DNA from: DAIRUS01 sp036803205
GTDB lineage: Bacteria; Patescibacteriota; Minisyncoccia; Minisyncoccales; GBS-2
Length of the DNA stretch: 42,138 nucleotides
Direction of reading: 5' to 3'
Assembly: GCA_036803205.1 (NCBI GenBank)
Contig: DAIRUS010000007.1
Span: forward strand, 1-42,138
In this document: positions 23,579-31,950 of the stretch, piece after piece
Layout of the letters: each line of letters opens with the position of its first letter
Numbering within the stretch: the stretch's first letter is position 1
The notes under the pieces: model-generated
The model's input: only the letters and a program-made list of their open reading frames with translations
Databases searched by the model: none
Told to the model about the DNA's origin: nothing
Made by a program: the position numbers and the translations under genes

Positions 23579-24352
23579 TTATTTCAAATCTGTTAATATC
23601 TGACAACCATTTTTTCCCACTGCCAGAGTATGCTCAAAATGAGCTGAGAGAGAGCCGTCCTCTGTCTGATAACCAAAGCCGTTTTTGGTTCTTTTTATTC
23701 GCCAATCCCCCATTGTTACCATTGGTTCAAGACAAAAAACCATTCCCTCTTTGATTTCTGGACCAGTATGCCTTTTGCCATAATTTAAAATTTGCGGTTC
23801 TTCATGTAATTTTTTGCCAATGCCATGTCCGCAAAGTTCTCGAACAACAGTAAAACCTTGACTCTCAACAAATCTTTGAATAGTATTTGAAATATCGCCG
23901 AAAGTGTTTCCTATTCTTGCTTTTTTTATTCCCCTTTTTAAAGCTTTTTTAGTTACTCTTATTAACCTTAAAACTTCAGGGTCAACTCTGCCAACCGGTA
24001 AAGTAATTGCCATATCAGTATGAAATCCTTTATAAAAAAGTCCCAAATCAAGAGAGATAATATCTCCCTTTTTAAGAACTCTATCAGAAGGAACACCGTG
24101 GACAATTTCTTCATTAATAGAAGTACAAAGACAAGCCGGAAAAGAAAGATTTGAATGGCCATCATTTTTGTATCCTTTAAAAGAACACTGACCTCCCGAT
24201 TTTAAAACAAGCTCTTCGGCGAGCTTGTCTAATTCTTTGGTGGTAATTCCTGGCTCAACCTTTTTCTCTAAATCTTTCATAATTTTGGCCAAGATTTTTC
24301 CACCTTCAGCCATTATTTTAATCTCTTTTTCTGTTTTTATATTAATCATCAC
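23579..24352 (-). CDS. map: Methionine aminopeptidase type I
   Basis: Removes the initiator Met. 257 residues with metal ligands in family order: DLGLFYKGFHTDMA (both Asp), CGHGIG (His), FCLEPMV (Glu) and the final SAHFEHTLAV (Glu). The substrate-binding His is in YKNDGHSNLSFPACLC. It follows adk with a 69-bp gap that holds a palindrome (24361-24417). The secY-adk-map order is standard, but infA does not follow here. Confidence 0.97.
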   Translation of the reverse strand: MMINIKTEKEIKIMAEGGKILAKIMKDLEKKVEPGITTKELDKLAEELVLKSGGQCSFKGYKNDGHSNLSFPACLCTSINEEIVHGVPSDRVLKKGDIISLDLGLFYKGFHTDMAITLPVGRVDPEVLRLIRVTKKALKRGIKKARIGNTFGDISNTIQRFVESQGFTVVRELCGHGIGKKLHEEPQILNYGKRHTGPEIKEGMVFCLEPMVTMGDWRIKRTKNGFGYQTEDGSLSAHFEHTLAVGKNGCQILTDLK

Positions 24353-24360
24353 AATAACCG

Positions 24361-24417
24361 CCGAAAAACCTTACATATTATTTTGCCATGGCTTTTTTAT
24401 ATGTAACATTTATTCGG
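24361..24417. repeat. AT-rich palindrome between adk and map
   Basis: CCGAA (24361-24365)/TTCGG (24413-24417) and TTACATAT (24371-24378)/ATATGTAA (24399-24406) are nested inverted repeats around a central GCCATGGC (24385-24392). The symmetry is too extensive to be a simple terminator and no long T run follows. It may be a regulatory hairpin or protein-binding site just before the map start. Confidence 0.4.
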
Positions 24418-24421
24418 GGTT

Positions 24422-25132
24422 TTAAAATTTAAGGGTTTTTAAAATATTTTCAAAAACTATGCCAGGTGGCGGTGAACCATTAACTTTTTTTACTTTTAAT
24501 TTTTCTTTTTTAAAATATTCGATTAGGAAGATGGTTCTTTCTTGATATTCTTTCAATCTTACTTTGATTGTCTCAGGATCGTCCAAGCCTTTCCGTTTAA
24601 TTAGTTTTGAGCCATCGAGAGGACAAATTTTTAAATTTTTAGTTTCTTCATTATAAACAATTGGGTGACGCATTAACTGGCAAATCCGACGATGAGAATT
24701 TCTAAAAATTGTTTCTTCGGGGCTAATTTCTAGTAAAACCACTTTAATATTCTTGGAGCCATACATTTTTTTTAGCAAGGGGATAATTTTTTCTCCCTCA
24801 TAAAGACTTCGGGGAGAGCCGGCTAGGGCCAAATTCTTTCCTTCTTGAGCCAATTTCTTAATTCTTTCTTTTACTAAATAAGTGACAAAAGGAGGACTAC
24901 ACAATTTCCCGCTTTCCCAGAGTTTCTTTTCTTTTTTTAAAGAGTATTTTTTTCCCTCAATTTCTATTAGCTGATTTTTTTTCCTTATCTCTCTAAATTT
25001 TTCTTCCAAAATTTTACTGGTTTCAAAATAAAAAAGATTTAATCTTTCAGCCAATAATTGGGCTTGGGTTCCTTTTCCCGAACCAGGCGGTCCCATAATA
25101 ATTATCACTTTGGGATTTTTAAAATGTCTCAT
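24422..25132 (-). CDS. adk: Adenylate kinase-like nucleoside monophosphate kinase
   Basis: 236 residues. The P-loop GPPGSGKGTQ (about 14-23) and the tail pattern DDPETIKVRLKEYQERT are typical of adenylate kinase, and the gene lies after secY as expected. Several usual motifs are altered: the STGDMLR helix reads ETSKILEEKF, about ten residues are inserted after it, and the GFPR segment is AGSPRS. The LID region (HRRICQLMRHPIVYNEET) is present without zinc cysteines. The AMP-binding side has therefore diverged. Its start overlaps secY by 14 bp. Confidence 0.8.
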   Translation of the reverse strand: MRHFKNPKVIIIMGPPGSGKGTQAQLLAERLNLFYFETSKILEEKFREIRKKNQLIEIEGKKYSLKKEKKLWESGKLCSPPFVTYLVKERIKKLAQEGKNLALAGSPRSLYEGEKIIPLLKKMYGSKNIKVVLLEISPEETIFRNSHRRICQLMRHPIVYNEETKNLKICPLDGSKLIKRKGLDDPETIKVRLKEYQERTIFLIEYFKKEKLKVKKVNGSPPPGIVFENILKTLKF

Positions 25133-26420
25133 ACTCTCTCATCTCTAATTGAGCATTGATTTCTCGTGTTGTCTCTAAAATAACAGAAACCATAATCAAA
25201 ATTGAAGTTCCGCCAACCAAAAAACTAAAGGCTGTTATTTCAGTAAAAGTTTGGACAATAGTGGGCATTACCGCTATAATTCCTAAAAACAAAGCGCCGA
25301 ATGGCAGAATACGATGTAAAATATAATTCAAATATTTTGCCGTACTTTCCCCCGGCCTAATCCCCGGAATAAATCCTCCCATTTTTTGTAAATTTTCGGA
25401 AATCGATTTTGGATCAAAAGTGATCATTGTATAAAAGTAAGTAAAAAGAAACACCAAAAGAAAATAGAAAATTCCGTACACCAACTGGTTCTCAAAAAAA
25501 ACATTAATTCCCTTAGCAATTTGTCCCAATAATCCAGTCGAGTCAATAAAAAAATTAGCTATCATTGAAGGCAGGGTTAAAATTGAGAGGGCAAAAATAA
25601 TTGGCATTACTCCAGCCGGGTTAATGCTTAATGGTAAATAAGTGGAGGTTCCTCCATAAACCATTCTTCCTCTCACTCTTTTGGCATAAGAAACCGGAAT
25701 TTGTCTTCTGGCCTCATTGACTAAAATCACTCCAGTAATAATTATTAATGTCATTAGAAAAAAAAGAAAATAAAAGAGAAAAATTAATTTCTTACTATAC
25801 CCAGAGGCCAGAAATTGGTAATAACCAGCAATCATATCTTGAATATTACCCGGAAAATCACTGATAATCCCAGCAAATATCAAAAGGGAAACGCCATTAC
25901 CAATTCCTTTTTCGCTAATCAGTTCTCCTAGCCACATCAAAAAAATTGTCCCGGTTGTAACGGTTAAAATTGCGTTCAACTTCGGCAAAAAACCCAATTC
26001 AGCGATTGTTCCCAAACGGACAAAAAAGGTCAACATTCCAAAGGTTTGAAGAGCGGCCAAAGGAACGGTTAATATTCTGCCATATTGTTCAAATTTTTGC
26101 CTGCCTTCTTCACCGCTTTCTTTATAAAGTTTCTCTAATTGGGGAAAAATCATTGTTAATAACTGAAGAATAATAGTAGCAGTGATATATGGACCTAAGC
26201 CCAACATTACGATTGAAACTCTTTCCAAGGCGCCACCGGTAAAAATGTTTAATATCCCCAACATTCGAAATTGTTCAAAAAATGCCTTTAAATTCTGAGT
26301 GTCAATTCCTGGAATGGGAATATGAGCCATCATTCTAAAAATGACAAAAACGGCTAAAACAAATAATATCTTATTCCGGATGGCTCTTATTTTAAATATT
26401 TGAACAATCTTTCCTAACAT
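25119..26420 (-). CDS. secY: Preprotein translocase subunit SecY
   Basis: Channel subunit of the Sec translocon. 433 residues with about ten membrane segments, a plug-type segment early (PIPGIDTQNLKAFF) and the YAKRVRGRMVYGGTSTYLPL cytoplasmic loop that contacts SecA and ribosomes. GIRPGESTAKYLNYI is the last cytoplasmic loop. It follows rplO by 39 bp, the usual spc-operon position. Confidence 0.97.
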   Translation of the reverse strand: MLGKIVQIFKIRAIRNKILFVLAVFVIFRMMAHIPIPGIDTQNLKAFFEQFRMLGILNIFTGGALERVSIVMLGLGPYITATIILQLLTMIFPQLEKLYKESGEEGRQKFEQYGRILTVPLAALQTFGMLTFFVRLGTIAELGFLPKLNAILTVTTGTIFLMWLGELISEKGIGNGVSLLIFAGIISDFPGNIQDMIAGYYQFLASGYSKKLIFLFYFLFFLMTLIIITGVILVNEARRQIPVSYAKRVRGRMVYGGTSTYLPLSINPAGVMPIIFALSILTLPSMIANFFIDSTGLLGQIAKGINVFFENQLVYGIFYFLLVFLFTYFYTMITFDPKSISENLQKMGGFIPGIRPGESTAKYLNYILHRILPFGALFLGIIAVMPTIVQTFTEITAFSFLVGGTSILIMVSVILETTREINAQLEMREYETF

Positions 26421-26459
26421 TTTTTTTAATCTAAATGAAATCTAGCTAATATTTATTTT

Positions 26460-26915
26460 TCATTTACTCTCGTTTGGCTTTTTCATTAAAGAGATTGCAC
26501 CTTTGGCTTTTTCAATCTTCTCTTTAGCTTGCTTTGATAGTTGACAATTTTCAATAATGAGGGATTTAGTAAGTTTTCCTTTTCCCAGAATTTTCACTCT
26601 TGGCACTTTCCCTTTTATTCTACGAATTATTTTTTTTTCTAACAAGATTTTAGGGGTAACTTTTTCCCCAAAATTAAAGTTTTTTTCCAAAATATCCAAA
26701 TTCAAAAAGGCAATTTCTTTTTTTGCCTTAAATTTATATCCTCGGAGCTTTGGGTATCTTTTTATTAATTCTCGAATTATTGGCTTTAACTTCCTTCCTG
26801 CTCTGGCTTTTTGCCCTTTTATTCCTCGACCAGAATAAGTACCTTTTTTACCACCTCGACCAACTCTTTTTTTCCTTTTTAATTTAGAAATAGGCTTTAA
26901 TTGGTGTAATTGCAT
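26460..26915 (-). CDS. rplO: Ribosomal protein L15 (uL15)
   Basis: 151 residues. The basic start KRVGRGGKKGTYSGRGIKGQ and the RGYKFKAKKEIAFLNLDIL and VKILGKGKLTKSLIIE segments identify L15. It follows rpsE after 18 bp; the rpmD gene (L30), which normally lies between them, is absent. The gene ends with TGA. Confidence 0.96.
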   Translation of the reverse strand: MQLHQLKPISKLKRKKRVGRGGKKGTYSGRGIKGQKARAGRKLKPIIRELIKRYPKLRGYKFKAKKEIAFLNLDILEKNFNFGEKVTPKILLEKKIIRRIKGKVPRVKILGKGKLTKSLIIENCQLSKQAKEKIEKAKGAISLMKKPNESK

Positions 26916-26933
26916 AAAAATAATAATTCGTAA

Positions 26934-27404
26934 TTAAAGACGTTTTTTTAGTTTTTTGAAAGCTAAAATGGTAGCCCTGGCGTTGTTGATTTTGTTTCCA
27001 GTTCTTCCCAGAATTTTTGAAGAGATATTTTTAATTCCAGCTAATTGACAAATAACCCTAACAGTTCCTCCGGCTACCAGCCCCCTCCCCTTCCTTTGAG
27101 GTTTTAATAAGAGTTCGGCGGCACCGAATTTAGCATAAACTTCGTAGGGAATGGTTCCTTCAACAATTGGGACCTCAATCATATTTTTCTTTGATTGAAA
27201 AGTCGCTTTTTCTACTGCCTGAGCAACGTCTAAACCAGAAGCCACTCCTATTCCTACTTTTCCTGCCTTATTTCCAGTAATGACCAAAGCCCTAAATCTC
27301 AATTTTTTCCCTCCAGCCCGGGTATGAGCCACTCTTGCCAGATCTAATAATTTGGACTCGAATTCCTCTTTTTTCTCTTCGGCTAGTTTATTTTTTGTTA
27401 CCAT
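26934..27404 (-). CDS. rpsE: Ribosomal protein S5 (uS5)
   Basis: 156 residues: charged N-terminus, then ARVAHTRAGGKKLRFRALVI, the double-stranded RNA-binding region GNKAGKVGIGVASGLDVAQA, and GRGLVAGGTVRVICQLAGIK with GRTGNKINNARATI. Contributes to decoding accuracy near S4. It sits between rplR and rplO. Confidence 0.97.
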   Translation of the reverse strand: MVTKNKLAEEKKEEFESKLLDLARVAHTRAGGKKLRFRALVITGNKAGKVGIGVASGLDVAQAVEKATFQSKKNMIEVPIVEGTIPYEVYAKFGAAELLLKPQRKGRGLVAGGTVRVICQLAGIKNISSKILGRTGNKINNARATILAFKKLKKRL

Positions 27405-27422
27405 AATTTTTGAATAAAAAAA

Positions 27423-27776
27423 TTAAAATTTAAGACCGGCCTCTCTTGCTCCTTCAGCCAAGGCTTTGACTCTCCCATGATATTTATAACCTCCTCTGTC
27501 AAATATAACTTCATTTATTTTTTTCTCGATAGCTTTTTTGGCAATCAACTTTCCGGTTTCTTTTGCCTTTTCTATTTTTGTTTTTTTTGTTTGGCTTTTT
27601 TTAAGTTCCCGGTCGCTGGCTGAAACCAATATCTTTCCCTCTTTATCGTCAATCAACTGGGCATAAATATGTTGGTTTGAACGAAAAACACAAAGCCGTG
27701 GTCTACTTTTAGTCCCGAAAATCTTTGCTCTTATGCGCCGATGTCTTCTTTTTCGTCTTTGCTGTCTTTCTAACAT
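27423..27776 (-). CDS. rplR: Ribosomal protein L18 (uL18)
   Basis: 117 residues that bind 5S rRNA with L5. KIFGTKSRPRLCVFRSNQHI, YAQLIDDKEGKILVSASD and FDRGGYKYHGRVKALAEGAR are diagnostic. It lies between rplF (56-bp gap) and rpsE. Confidence 0.97.
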   Translation of the reverse strand: MLERQQRRKRRHRRIRAKIFGTKSRPRLCVFRSNQHIYAQLIDDKEGKILVSASDRELKKSQTKKTKIEKAKETGKLIAKKAIEKKINEVIFDRGGYKYHGRVKALAEGAREAGLKF

Positions 27777-27832
27777 GGTTTAAAATAAATAATTTCTAAT
27801 TTTTTTATAAAATTATCAATATCCTAGGCGTT

Positions 27833-28378
27833 TTATCCTGCGGTAGTTACTGCCTTTTTCCCAACCTTTCTTCTGAGTTTTTCTCCTAGATATCTTATGC
27901 CTTTACCTTTATATGGTTCTGGTAATTTAACTTTCCTTATTTCAGCCGCTATTTGACCAACCAATTCTTTATCAATGCCAAAAACGGTAATAACATTTTT
28001 CTCAACTGATATTTTAATAGTTGGCGGCGGAACGATTTTAACCGGTAAAGAAAAACCGACATATAAAGCTAGGACGTCTCCTTCCATAACTGCTTTATAG
28101 CCTAAACCTTCAATTTCTAATTTTTTTTCGTAACCCCTGGTTACTCCCTCGACCATATTAGCAATAACTGCTCTGGTCTGCCCCCAGAAAGCCTTCGTTT
28201 TCTTAGTTTGAATCTTTGTCAAAACAAAAATTTCTCCTTCTTTAACTTCAAGACTAATCTCCGGACGAATTTCTTTTTGAAGTTCGCCCTTAGGGCCCTT
28301 AATTATCACTTTCTGACCGTCAATTTTTACTTCTACATCTTTCGGTATTGAAATTGGCTTCTTTCCTATTCTTGACAT
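27833..28378 (-). CDS. rplF: Ribosomal protein L6 (uL6)
   Basis: 181 residues with the two-fold repeat of L6. It starts MSRIGKKPISIPKDVEV, has VEGVTRGYEKKLEIEGLGYK in the middle and KLPEPYKGKGIRYLGEKLRR near the end. It lies near the factor-binding site of the large subunit. Standard order with rpsH upstream and rplR downstream. Confidence 0.97.
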   Translation of the reverse strand: MSRIGKKPISIPKDVEVKIDGQKVIIKGPKGELQKEIRPEISLEVKEGEIFVLTKIQTKKTKAFWGQTRAVIANMVEGVTRGYEKKLEIEGLGYKAVMEGDVLALYVGFSLPVKIVPPPTIKISVEKNVITVFGIDKELVGQIAAEIRKVKLPEPYKGKGIRYLGEKLRRKVGKKAVTTAG

Positions 28379-28439
28379 AATATTTTTTTTCTAAATTATG
28401 AATAAAATTAACAAAACAAAGATCACCACCCCAAACGAC

Positions 28440-28829
28440 TCACCATATTTCACAGATTACCTCTCCCCCAATTTTCTGTTTTCTCGCTTCTCTATCGGTC
28501 ATCAAGCCTTTTGAGGTAGAAATAATGGCTATTCCATAACCCCCTTTGACCTTTTTTATTTCTTTGGAACTTTTGTAAATTCTCTGAGCCGGTTTGGAAA
28601 TTCTTTTTAAACCCAAAATTGCCGGAACCCCATCTTCACTATATTTTAAAGTGAGAATTAAATTTTTTTTAATCCTTCCTCTTTTTTCTACCCTCTCAAT
28701 AAAACCTTCTCTTTCCAAAATTTTAGCTATTTCGTATTTTAAATTAGAAAAAGGAACTGCAACTCGAGAATGCTGGCAGGCTAAGGCGTTCCTGATAGAA
28801 GTGAGCATGTTTGAAATAGGATCATTCAT
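28440..28829 (-). CDS. rpsH: Ribosomal protein S8 (uS8)
   Basis: About 129 residues from the ATG at 28829 (MNDPISNMLTSIRNA), which matches the usual S8 start; a TTG at 28844 would overlap rpsN and adds five unconserved residues. The body includes SNLKYEIAKILEREGFIERV and the final GGYGIAIISTSKGLMTDREA and GGEVICEIW. Binds the central domain of 16S rRNA. Confidence 0.96.
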   Translation of the reverse strand: MNDPISNMLTSIRNALACQHSRVAVPFSNLKYEIAKILEREGFIERVEKRGRIKKNLILTLKYSEDGVPAILGLKRISKPAQRIYKSSKEIKKVKGGYGIAIISTSKGLMTDREARKQKIGGEVICEIW

Positions 28830-28837
28830 ATATTTTT

Positions 28838-29023
28838 TTACCAAGATGATTTTTTCACTCCCGGGATTAAGCCTTGACTTGCCATCTCCCTAAAGCATAT
28901 CCGACATAATCCAAATTTTCTCATATATCCCCTTTTCCTACCACATCTAAAACAGCGACGAACAATTCGACTTTTAAATTTTGGTTTTTTCTTTGATTTA
29001 GCAAATTGAGCGGTAGTGGACAT
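28838..29023 (-). CDS. rpsZ: Ribosomal protein S14, zinc type (uS14)
   Basis: 61 residues of the short zinc-binding form. Two CxxC pairs are visible, CFRCGRKRGYMRKF and LCRICFREMASQG, ending in IPGVKKSSW. It lies between rplE (54-bp gap) and rpsH. The absence of the long zinc-free form in the window means this is probably the housekeeping copy. Confidence 0.95.
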   Translation of the reverse strand: MSTTAQFAKSKKKPKFKSRIVRRCFRCGRKRGYMRKFGLCRICFREMASQGLIPGVKKSSW

Positions 29024-29077
29024 AACCTTTTATTTTTAATAACTAATCTAAATTAGCTTCCAATATTTTGACCCAAG

Positions 29078-29632
29078 TTAGATTTTAATGGGAAATCCCA
29101 TCAATCTCAACAATTCTATGCCTTCTTCTCTCTTTGTTGCCGTAGTCACAACCGTTATTTCTAAACCGAAAATAATTTTTGTCCTCTCTGGCGAAATTTC
29201 CGGAAAAGCAATCTGTTCTCTAATGCCAATAGTTAAATTTCCCTTCTTGTCAAAAGAAGCAGAATCAATCCCTTGAAAATCCCTTGATCTGGGAAGAGTA
29301 ATATGAATTAATCTCTCTAAAAAATCAACCATTCTTTTTCCTCTAAGAGTCACCTTTGCCCCAATTGGTAGACCTTTTCGAGTTTTAAAACCAGAAATAG
29401 CTTTTTTAGCCTTAGTCAAGATTGGATGCTGGCCACAAATCAAAGTTAAATCATTTAAAATAACTTCTTGAATCTTTTTTTGCTCTTCAGAGGTTTTCCC
29501 GCTTACCAAACGACCAAAACCAGTATTAACTATCACTTTCTCAATTCTTGGAACGGCCATCTTGGTTTTATAGCCAAACCTTTCCATCATAGCCGGGATG
29601 ACTTCTTTTTGGTATTTCTCTTTTAGACGCAT
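29078..29632 (-). CDS. rplE: Ribosomal protein L5 (uL5)
   Basis: 184 residues binding 5S rRNA. Typical segments: VPRIEKVIVNTGFGR, GQHPILTKAKKAISGFKTRKG, LIHITLPRSRDFQGID and FPEISPERTKIIFGLEITVV. It follows rplX and precedes rpsZ as in other spc operons. Confidence 0.97.
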   Translation of the reverse strand: MRLKEKYQKEVIPAMMERFGYKTKMAVPRIEKVIVNTGFGRLVSGKTSEEQKKIQEVILNDLTLICGQHPILTKAKKAISGFKTRKGLPIGAKVTLRGKRMVDFLERLIHITLPRSRDFQGIDSASFDKKGNLTIGIREQIAFPEISPERTKIIFGLEITVVTTATKREEGIELLRLMGFPIKI

Positions 29633-29655
29633 AGAATTAAGTTATGAATTTGAAA

Positions 29656-29961
29656 TTAGATTTCTTGCTGGCATTTTTTGCAAACCCTAAACTTCTTTTT
29701 TTCTTCAATTTTATATCCCACTCTTGTCGCTTTTCCACATTTCGGACAAATCAACTTAGCATTAGAAACAGCAATGGGAGCTGGTATTTCAACAATTTGA
29801 CCCTTTTCTCCGCTCCGTCGAGGTTTTCGATGTTTTTTTACTAAATTTATTCCATCAACCAGAATTTTCTTTTCTTTCGGAAAAACTTTTAAAACTTTAC
29901 CTTTTTTGCCACGATATTTACCAGCAATTATTAAGACTGTATCTCCTTTTTGGATTTTCAT
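29656..29961 (-). CDS. rplX: Ribosomal protein L24 (uL24)
   Basis: 101 residues. The KOW motif (VLIIAGKYRGKKGKVLKVFP) and VDGINLVKKHRKP are clear. The C-terminal part has ICPKCGKATRVGYKI and CKKCQQ, a CxxC...CxxC zinc ribbon found in many L24 proteins. It initiates 50S assembly at the 5' end of 23S rRNA. Confidence 0.97.
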   Translation of the reverse strand: MKIQKGDTVLIIAGKYRGKKGKVLKVFPKEKKILVDGINLVKKHRKPRRSGEKGQIVEIPAPIAVSNAKLICPKCGKATRVGYKIEEKKKFRVCKKCQQEI

Positions 29962-29988
29962 ATTGGAAACGGAAATTAGCGAAATTTA

Positions 29989-30360
29989 TTAGACTAATTC
30001 TTCGGCTAAAATAGCCACTTTATCAAATCCTTTTTCTTTTACTTCTCTAGCTAAAGGTCCTATAATTCTGTTTCCTTTTGGTTCTTTCGTCTTTCCTTCC
30101 AAAATTACACAGGCATTGTCGTCAAAGCGAATATAAGAACCGTCTGGTCGGCAGATTTCTTTTTTCTGTCGAACAATTACCGCTCGGACAACATCATGTT
30201 TTTTAATCTCTCTTCTTGGTTCAGCTTCTTTAATCGTTCCAACAATAACATCGCCTACCCGAGCATATCTTTTTTTGGTCCCACCTAAAACATGGATACA
30301 TTGAAGTATCTTTGCGCCGGTGTTATCGGTAACTTTAAGAATTGTTCGTGGTTGAATCAT
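29989..30360 (-). CDS. rplN: Ribosomal protein L14 (uL14)
   Basis: 123 residues, full length and highly conserved: MIQPRTILKVTDNTGAKILQ, RYARVGDVIVGTIKEAEPR, VVRAVIVRQKKEICRPDGSY and RIIGPLAREVKEKGFDKVA. Contacts the small subunit across the interface. Six bases separate it from rpsQ. Confidence 0.98.
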   Translation of the reverse strand: MIQPRTILKVTDNTGAKILQCIHVLGGTKKRYARVGDVIVGTIKEAEPRREIKKHDVVRAVIVRQKKEICRPDGSYIRFDDNACVILEGKTKEPKGNRIIGPLAREVKEKGFDKVAILAEELV

Positions 30361-30366
30361 TTTAAA

Positions 30367-30600
30367 TTAAAGACGTTTTATTACCCTCCATTTTTTCTCT
30401 TTGGAAATCGGTCGGCATTCTTCAATCACAACCTTATCACCAATTTTAAATTCTCCCTTTTCATCGTGAGCTTTATATTTTTTGTAGACCTTGTGTCTTC
30501 TTTTATATTTTGGGTGTTTTTTCAGTCTTTCAACCTCAACAACAACTGTCTTTTCCATTTTATTTGAAACGACTCTTCCTATTAATTGTTTTTTTGGCAT
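30367..30600 (-). CDS. rpsQ: Ribosomal protein S17 (uS17)
   Basis: About 77 residues from the ATG at 30600 (MPKKQLIGRVVSNKMEKTV); a TTG at 30609 is the only upstream alternative. The OB-fold core continues with RLKKHPKYKRRHKVYKKYKA, GDKVVIEECRPISKEKKWRV. It lies between rpmC and rplN. Confidence 0.96.
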   Translation of the reverse strand: MPKKQLIGRVVSNKMEKTVVVEVERLKKHPKYKRRHKVYKKYKAHDEKGEFKIGDKVVIEECRPISKEKKWRVIKRL

Positions 30601-30637
30601 AAAATTCAAAACTAATCTCCTAATAATTTAAATATTA

Positions 30638-30865
30638 TTAATTTTTTTTATTCTTCTTGTTGATATTAATTCGTAAATTGGTCTTATATTCATTGAACAA
30701 AGTCATTATCCTGGCAATATCTTTTTTAATCACTACTATCTCTCTTACATTCTTTATCTTGCCAGAAGCTAAATCAAATCTCAATTGGCGCAACTTTTCT
30801 CTTTTTTCTTTTAAGAGTTTTTGCAATTCATTTTCGGATTTTTCACGCAGTTCTTTTATTTTCAT
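30638..30865 (-). CDS. rpmC: Ribosomal protein L29 (uL29)
   Basis: 75 residues beginning MKIKELREKSENELQKLLKE, with LRQLRFDLASGKIKNVREI and VIKKDIARIMTLF. A longer frame up to 30898 would overlap rplP by 14 bp and add non-conserved residues, so the ATG at 30865 is preferred. It sits near the peptide exit. Confidence 0.95.
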   Translation of the reverse strand: MKIKELREKSENELQKLLKEKREKLRQLRFDLASGKIKNVREIVVIKKDIARIMTLFNEYKTNLRININKKNKKN

Positions 30866-30884
30866 AAAATTATGAATGTTTGTA

Positions 30885-31289
30885 TTATTTTTTAACAAAT
30901 TTGGTTTTCACTGGCAACTTATCCGAAGCTATCTTTAAAGCTTGCCTGGCTATTTCTTCTTTCACTCCATCTAATTCAAAAATAACTCTTCCGGGCTTGA
31001 TAGGAAAGGCATAATACGATACTTCTCCCTTTCCTCCTCCCATAGAAAACTCCGTACCTTTTGAGGTAATGGGTTTTTGAGGAAAAATTCTAATCCAAAG
31101 CTTTCCTCCTTTTTTTAAATATCTAAGAATTGCTCTTCTGGCTGCCTCAATCTGTCTGCTGGCAATCCAGCAACTCTCTAAAGATTTTAATCCAAAAGAA
31201 CCAAAAGCTAGCTCAGTTGCCCTGCTTTCTAACCCCTTACTTCTTCCTTTCTGCCATTTTCGATATTTAACTTTCTTCGGATAGAGCAT
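30885..31289 (-). CDS. rplP: Ribosomal protein L16 (uL16)
   Basis: 134 residues: MLYPKKVKYRKWQKGRSKG, LAFGSFGLKSLESCWIASRQ, GGKLWIRIFPQKPITSKG and GGGKGEVSYYAFPIKPGRV match L16 throughout. It lies near the A-site tRNA elbow. It follows rpsC after 23 bp. Confidence 0.97.
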   Translation of the reverse strand: MLYPKKVKYRKWQKGRSKGLESRATELAFGSFGLKSLESCWIASRQIEAARRAILRYLKKGGKLWIRIFPQKPITSKGTEFSMGGGKGEVSYYAFPIKPGRVIFELDGVKEEIARQALKIASDKLPVKTKFVKK

Positions 31290-31312
31290 AATGATAATTT
31301 GCGAATTGGTTA

Positions 31313-31948
31313 TTAGAATTTTTCCCCTTTATAAATCCAGACCTTAATTCCAATTACTCCATAAGTACAAAAAGCCCTATTCTCAGCATAGTCAATATCG
31401 GCTCGAAGAGTTTGTCTTGGCAATCGACCTTTTCTCAACCATTCTTTTCTGGCAATTTCAACCCCATCTAATCTTCCTGCTACATAAACCATCGCTCCCT
31501 GAATCCCTTTCTGAGACATTATCTTACCCAATGCCCCTTTTAAAACTCTTCGAAAAGGAACCCTTTTTTCAATCTGTTCAGCCATCCACTGAGAAACTAA
31601 ATAGGCTGAGGTCCAAGGATTTTTGACCTCTCTAATTTCAATTTTTAATTCTGATTTTTCCTTCAAAATCCTCTCTTTCAATTGTTGAGCTAGCCTCTCT
31701 GCCCCTTCCCCACCTCGGCCAATAATTAGTCCTGGCCTGGCCGTAGAAATGATAATGCTAATTTTTCCTGGCGATCTTTCAATTTCAATTTTCTCTACTC
31801 CTAATTTTCCAATTTTCTTTCCTAAAAATTCTCTAATTTTAAAATCCTCTTCTAAAAATGAAGGAAAATCTTTTTCGTAAAATCCTCTCGAATGCCAATT
31901 TTCTATACCCTTTATCCTTAAAGCTTTTGGATTGGTTTTTTTTGCCAT
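31313..31948 (-). CDS. rpsC: Ribosomal protein S3 (uS3)
   Basis: 211 residues. The KH domain is clear (ISIIISTARPGLIIGRGGEG), followed by NPWTSAYLVSQWMAEQIEKR and the C-terminal RLDGVEIARKEWLRKGRLPR and ADIDYAENRAFCTYGVIGIK. Lines the mRNA entry tunnel. It is followed by rplP and preceded by rplV with a 2-bp gap. Confidence 0.97.
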   Translation of the reverse strand: MAKKTNPKALRIKGIENWHSRGFYEKDFPSFLEEDFKIREFLGKKIGKLGVEKIEIERSPGKISIIISTARPGLIIGRGGEGAERLAQQLKERILKEKSELKIEIREVKNPWTSAYLVSQWMAEQIEKRVPFRRVLKGALGKIMSQKGIQGAMVYVAGRLDGVEIARKEWLRKGRLPRQTLRADIDYAENRAFCTYGVIGIKVWIYKGEKF

Positions 31949-31950
31949 TT

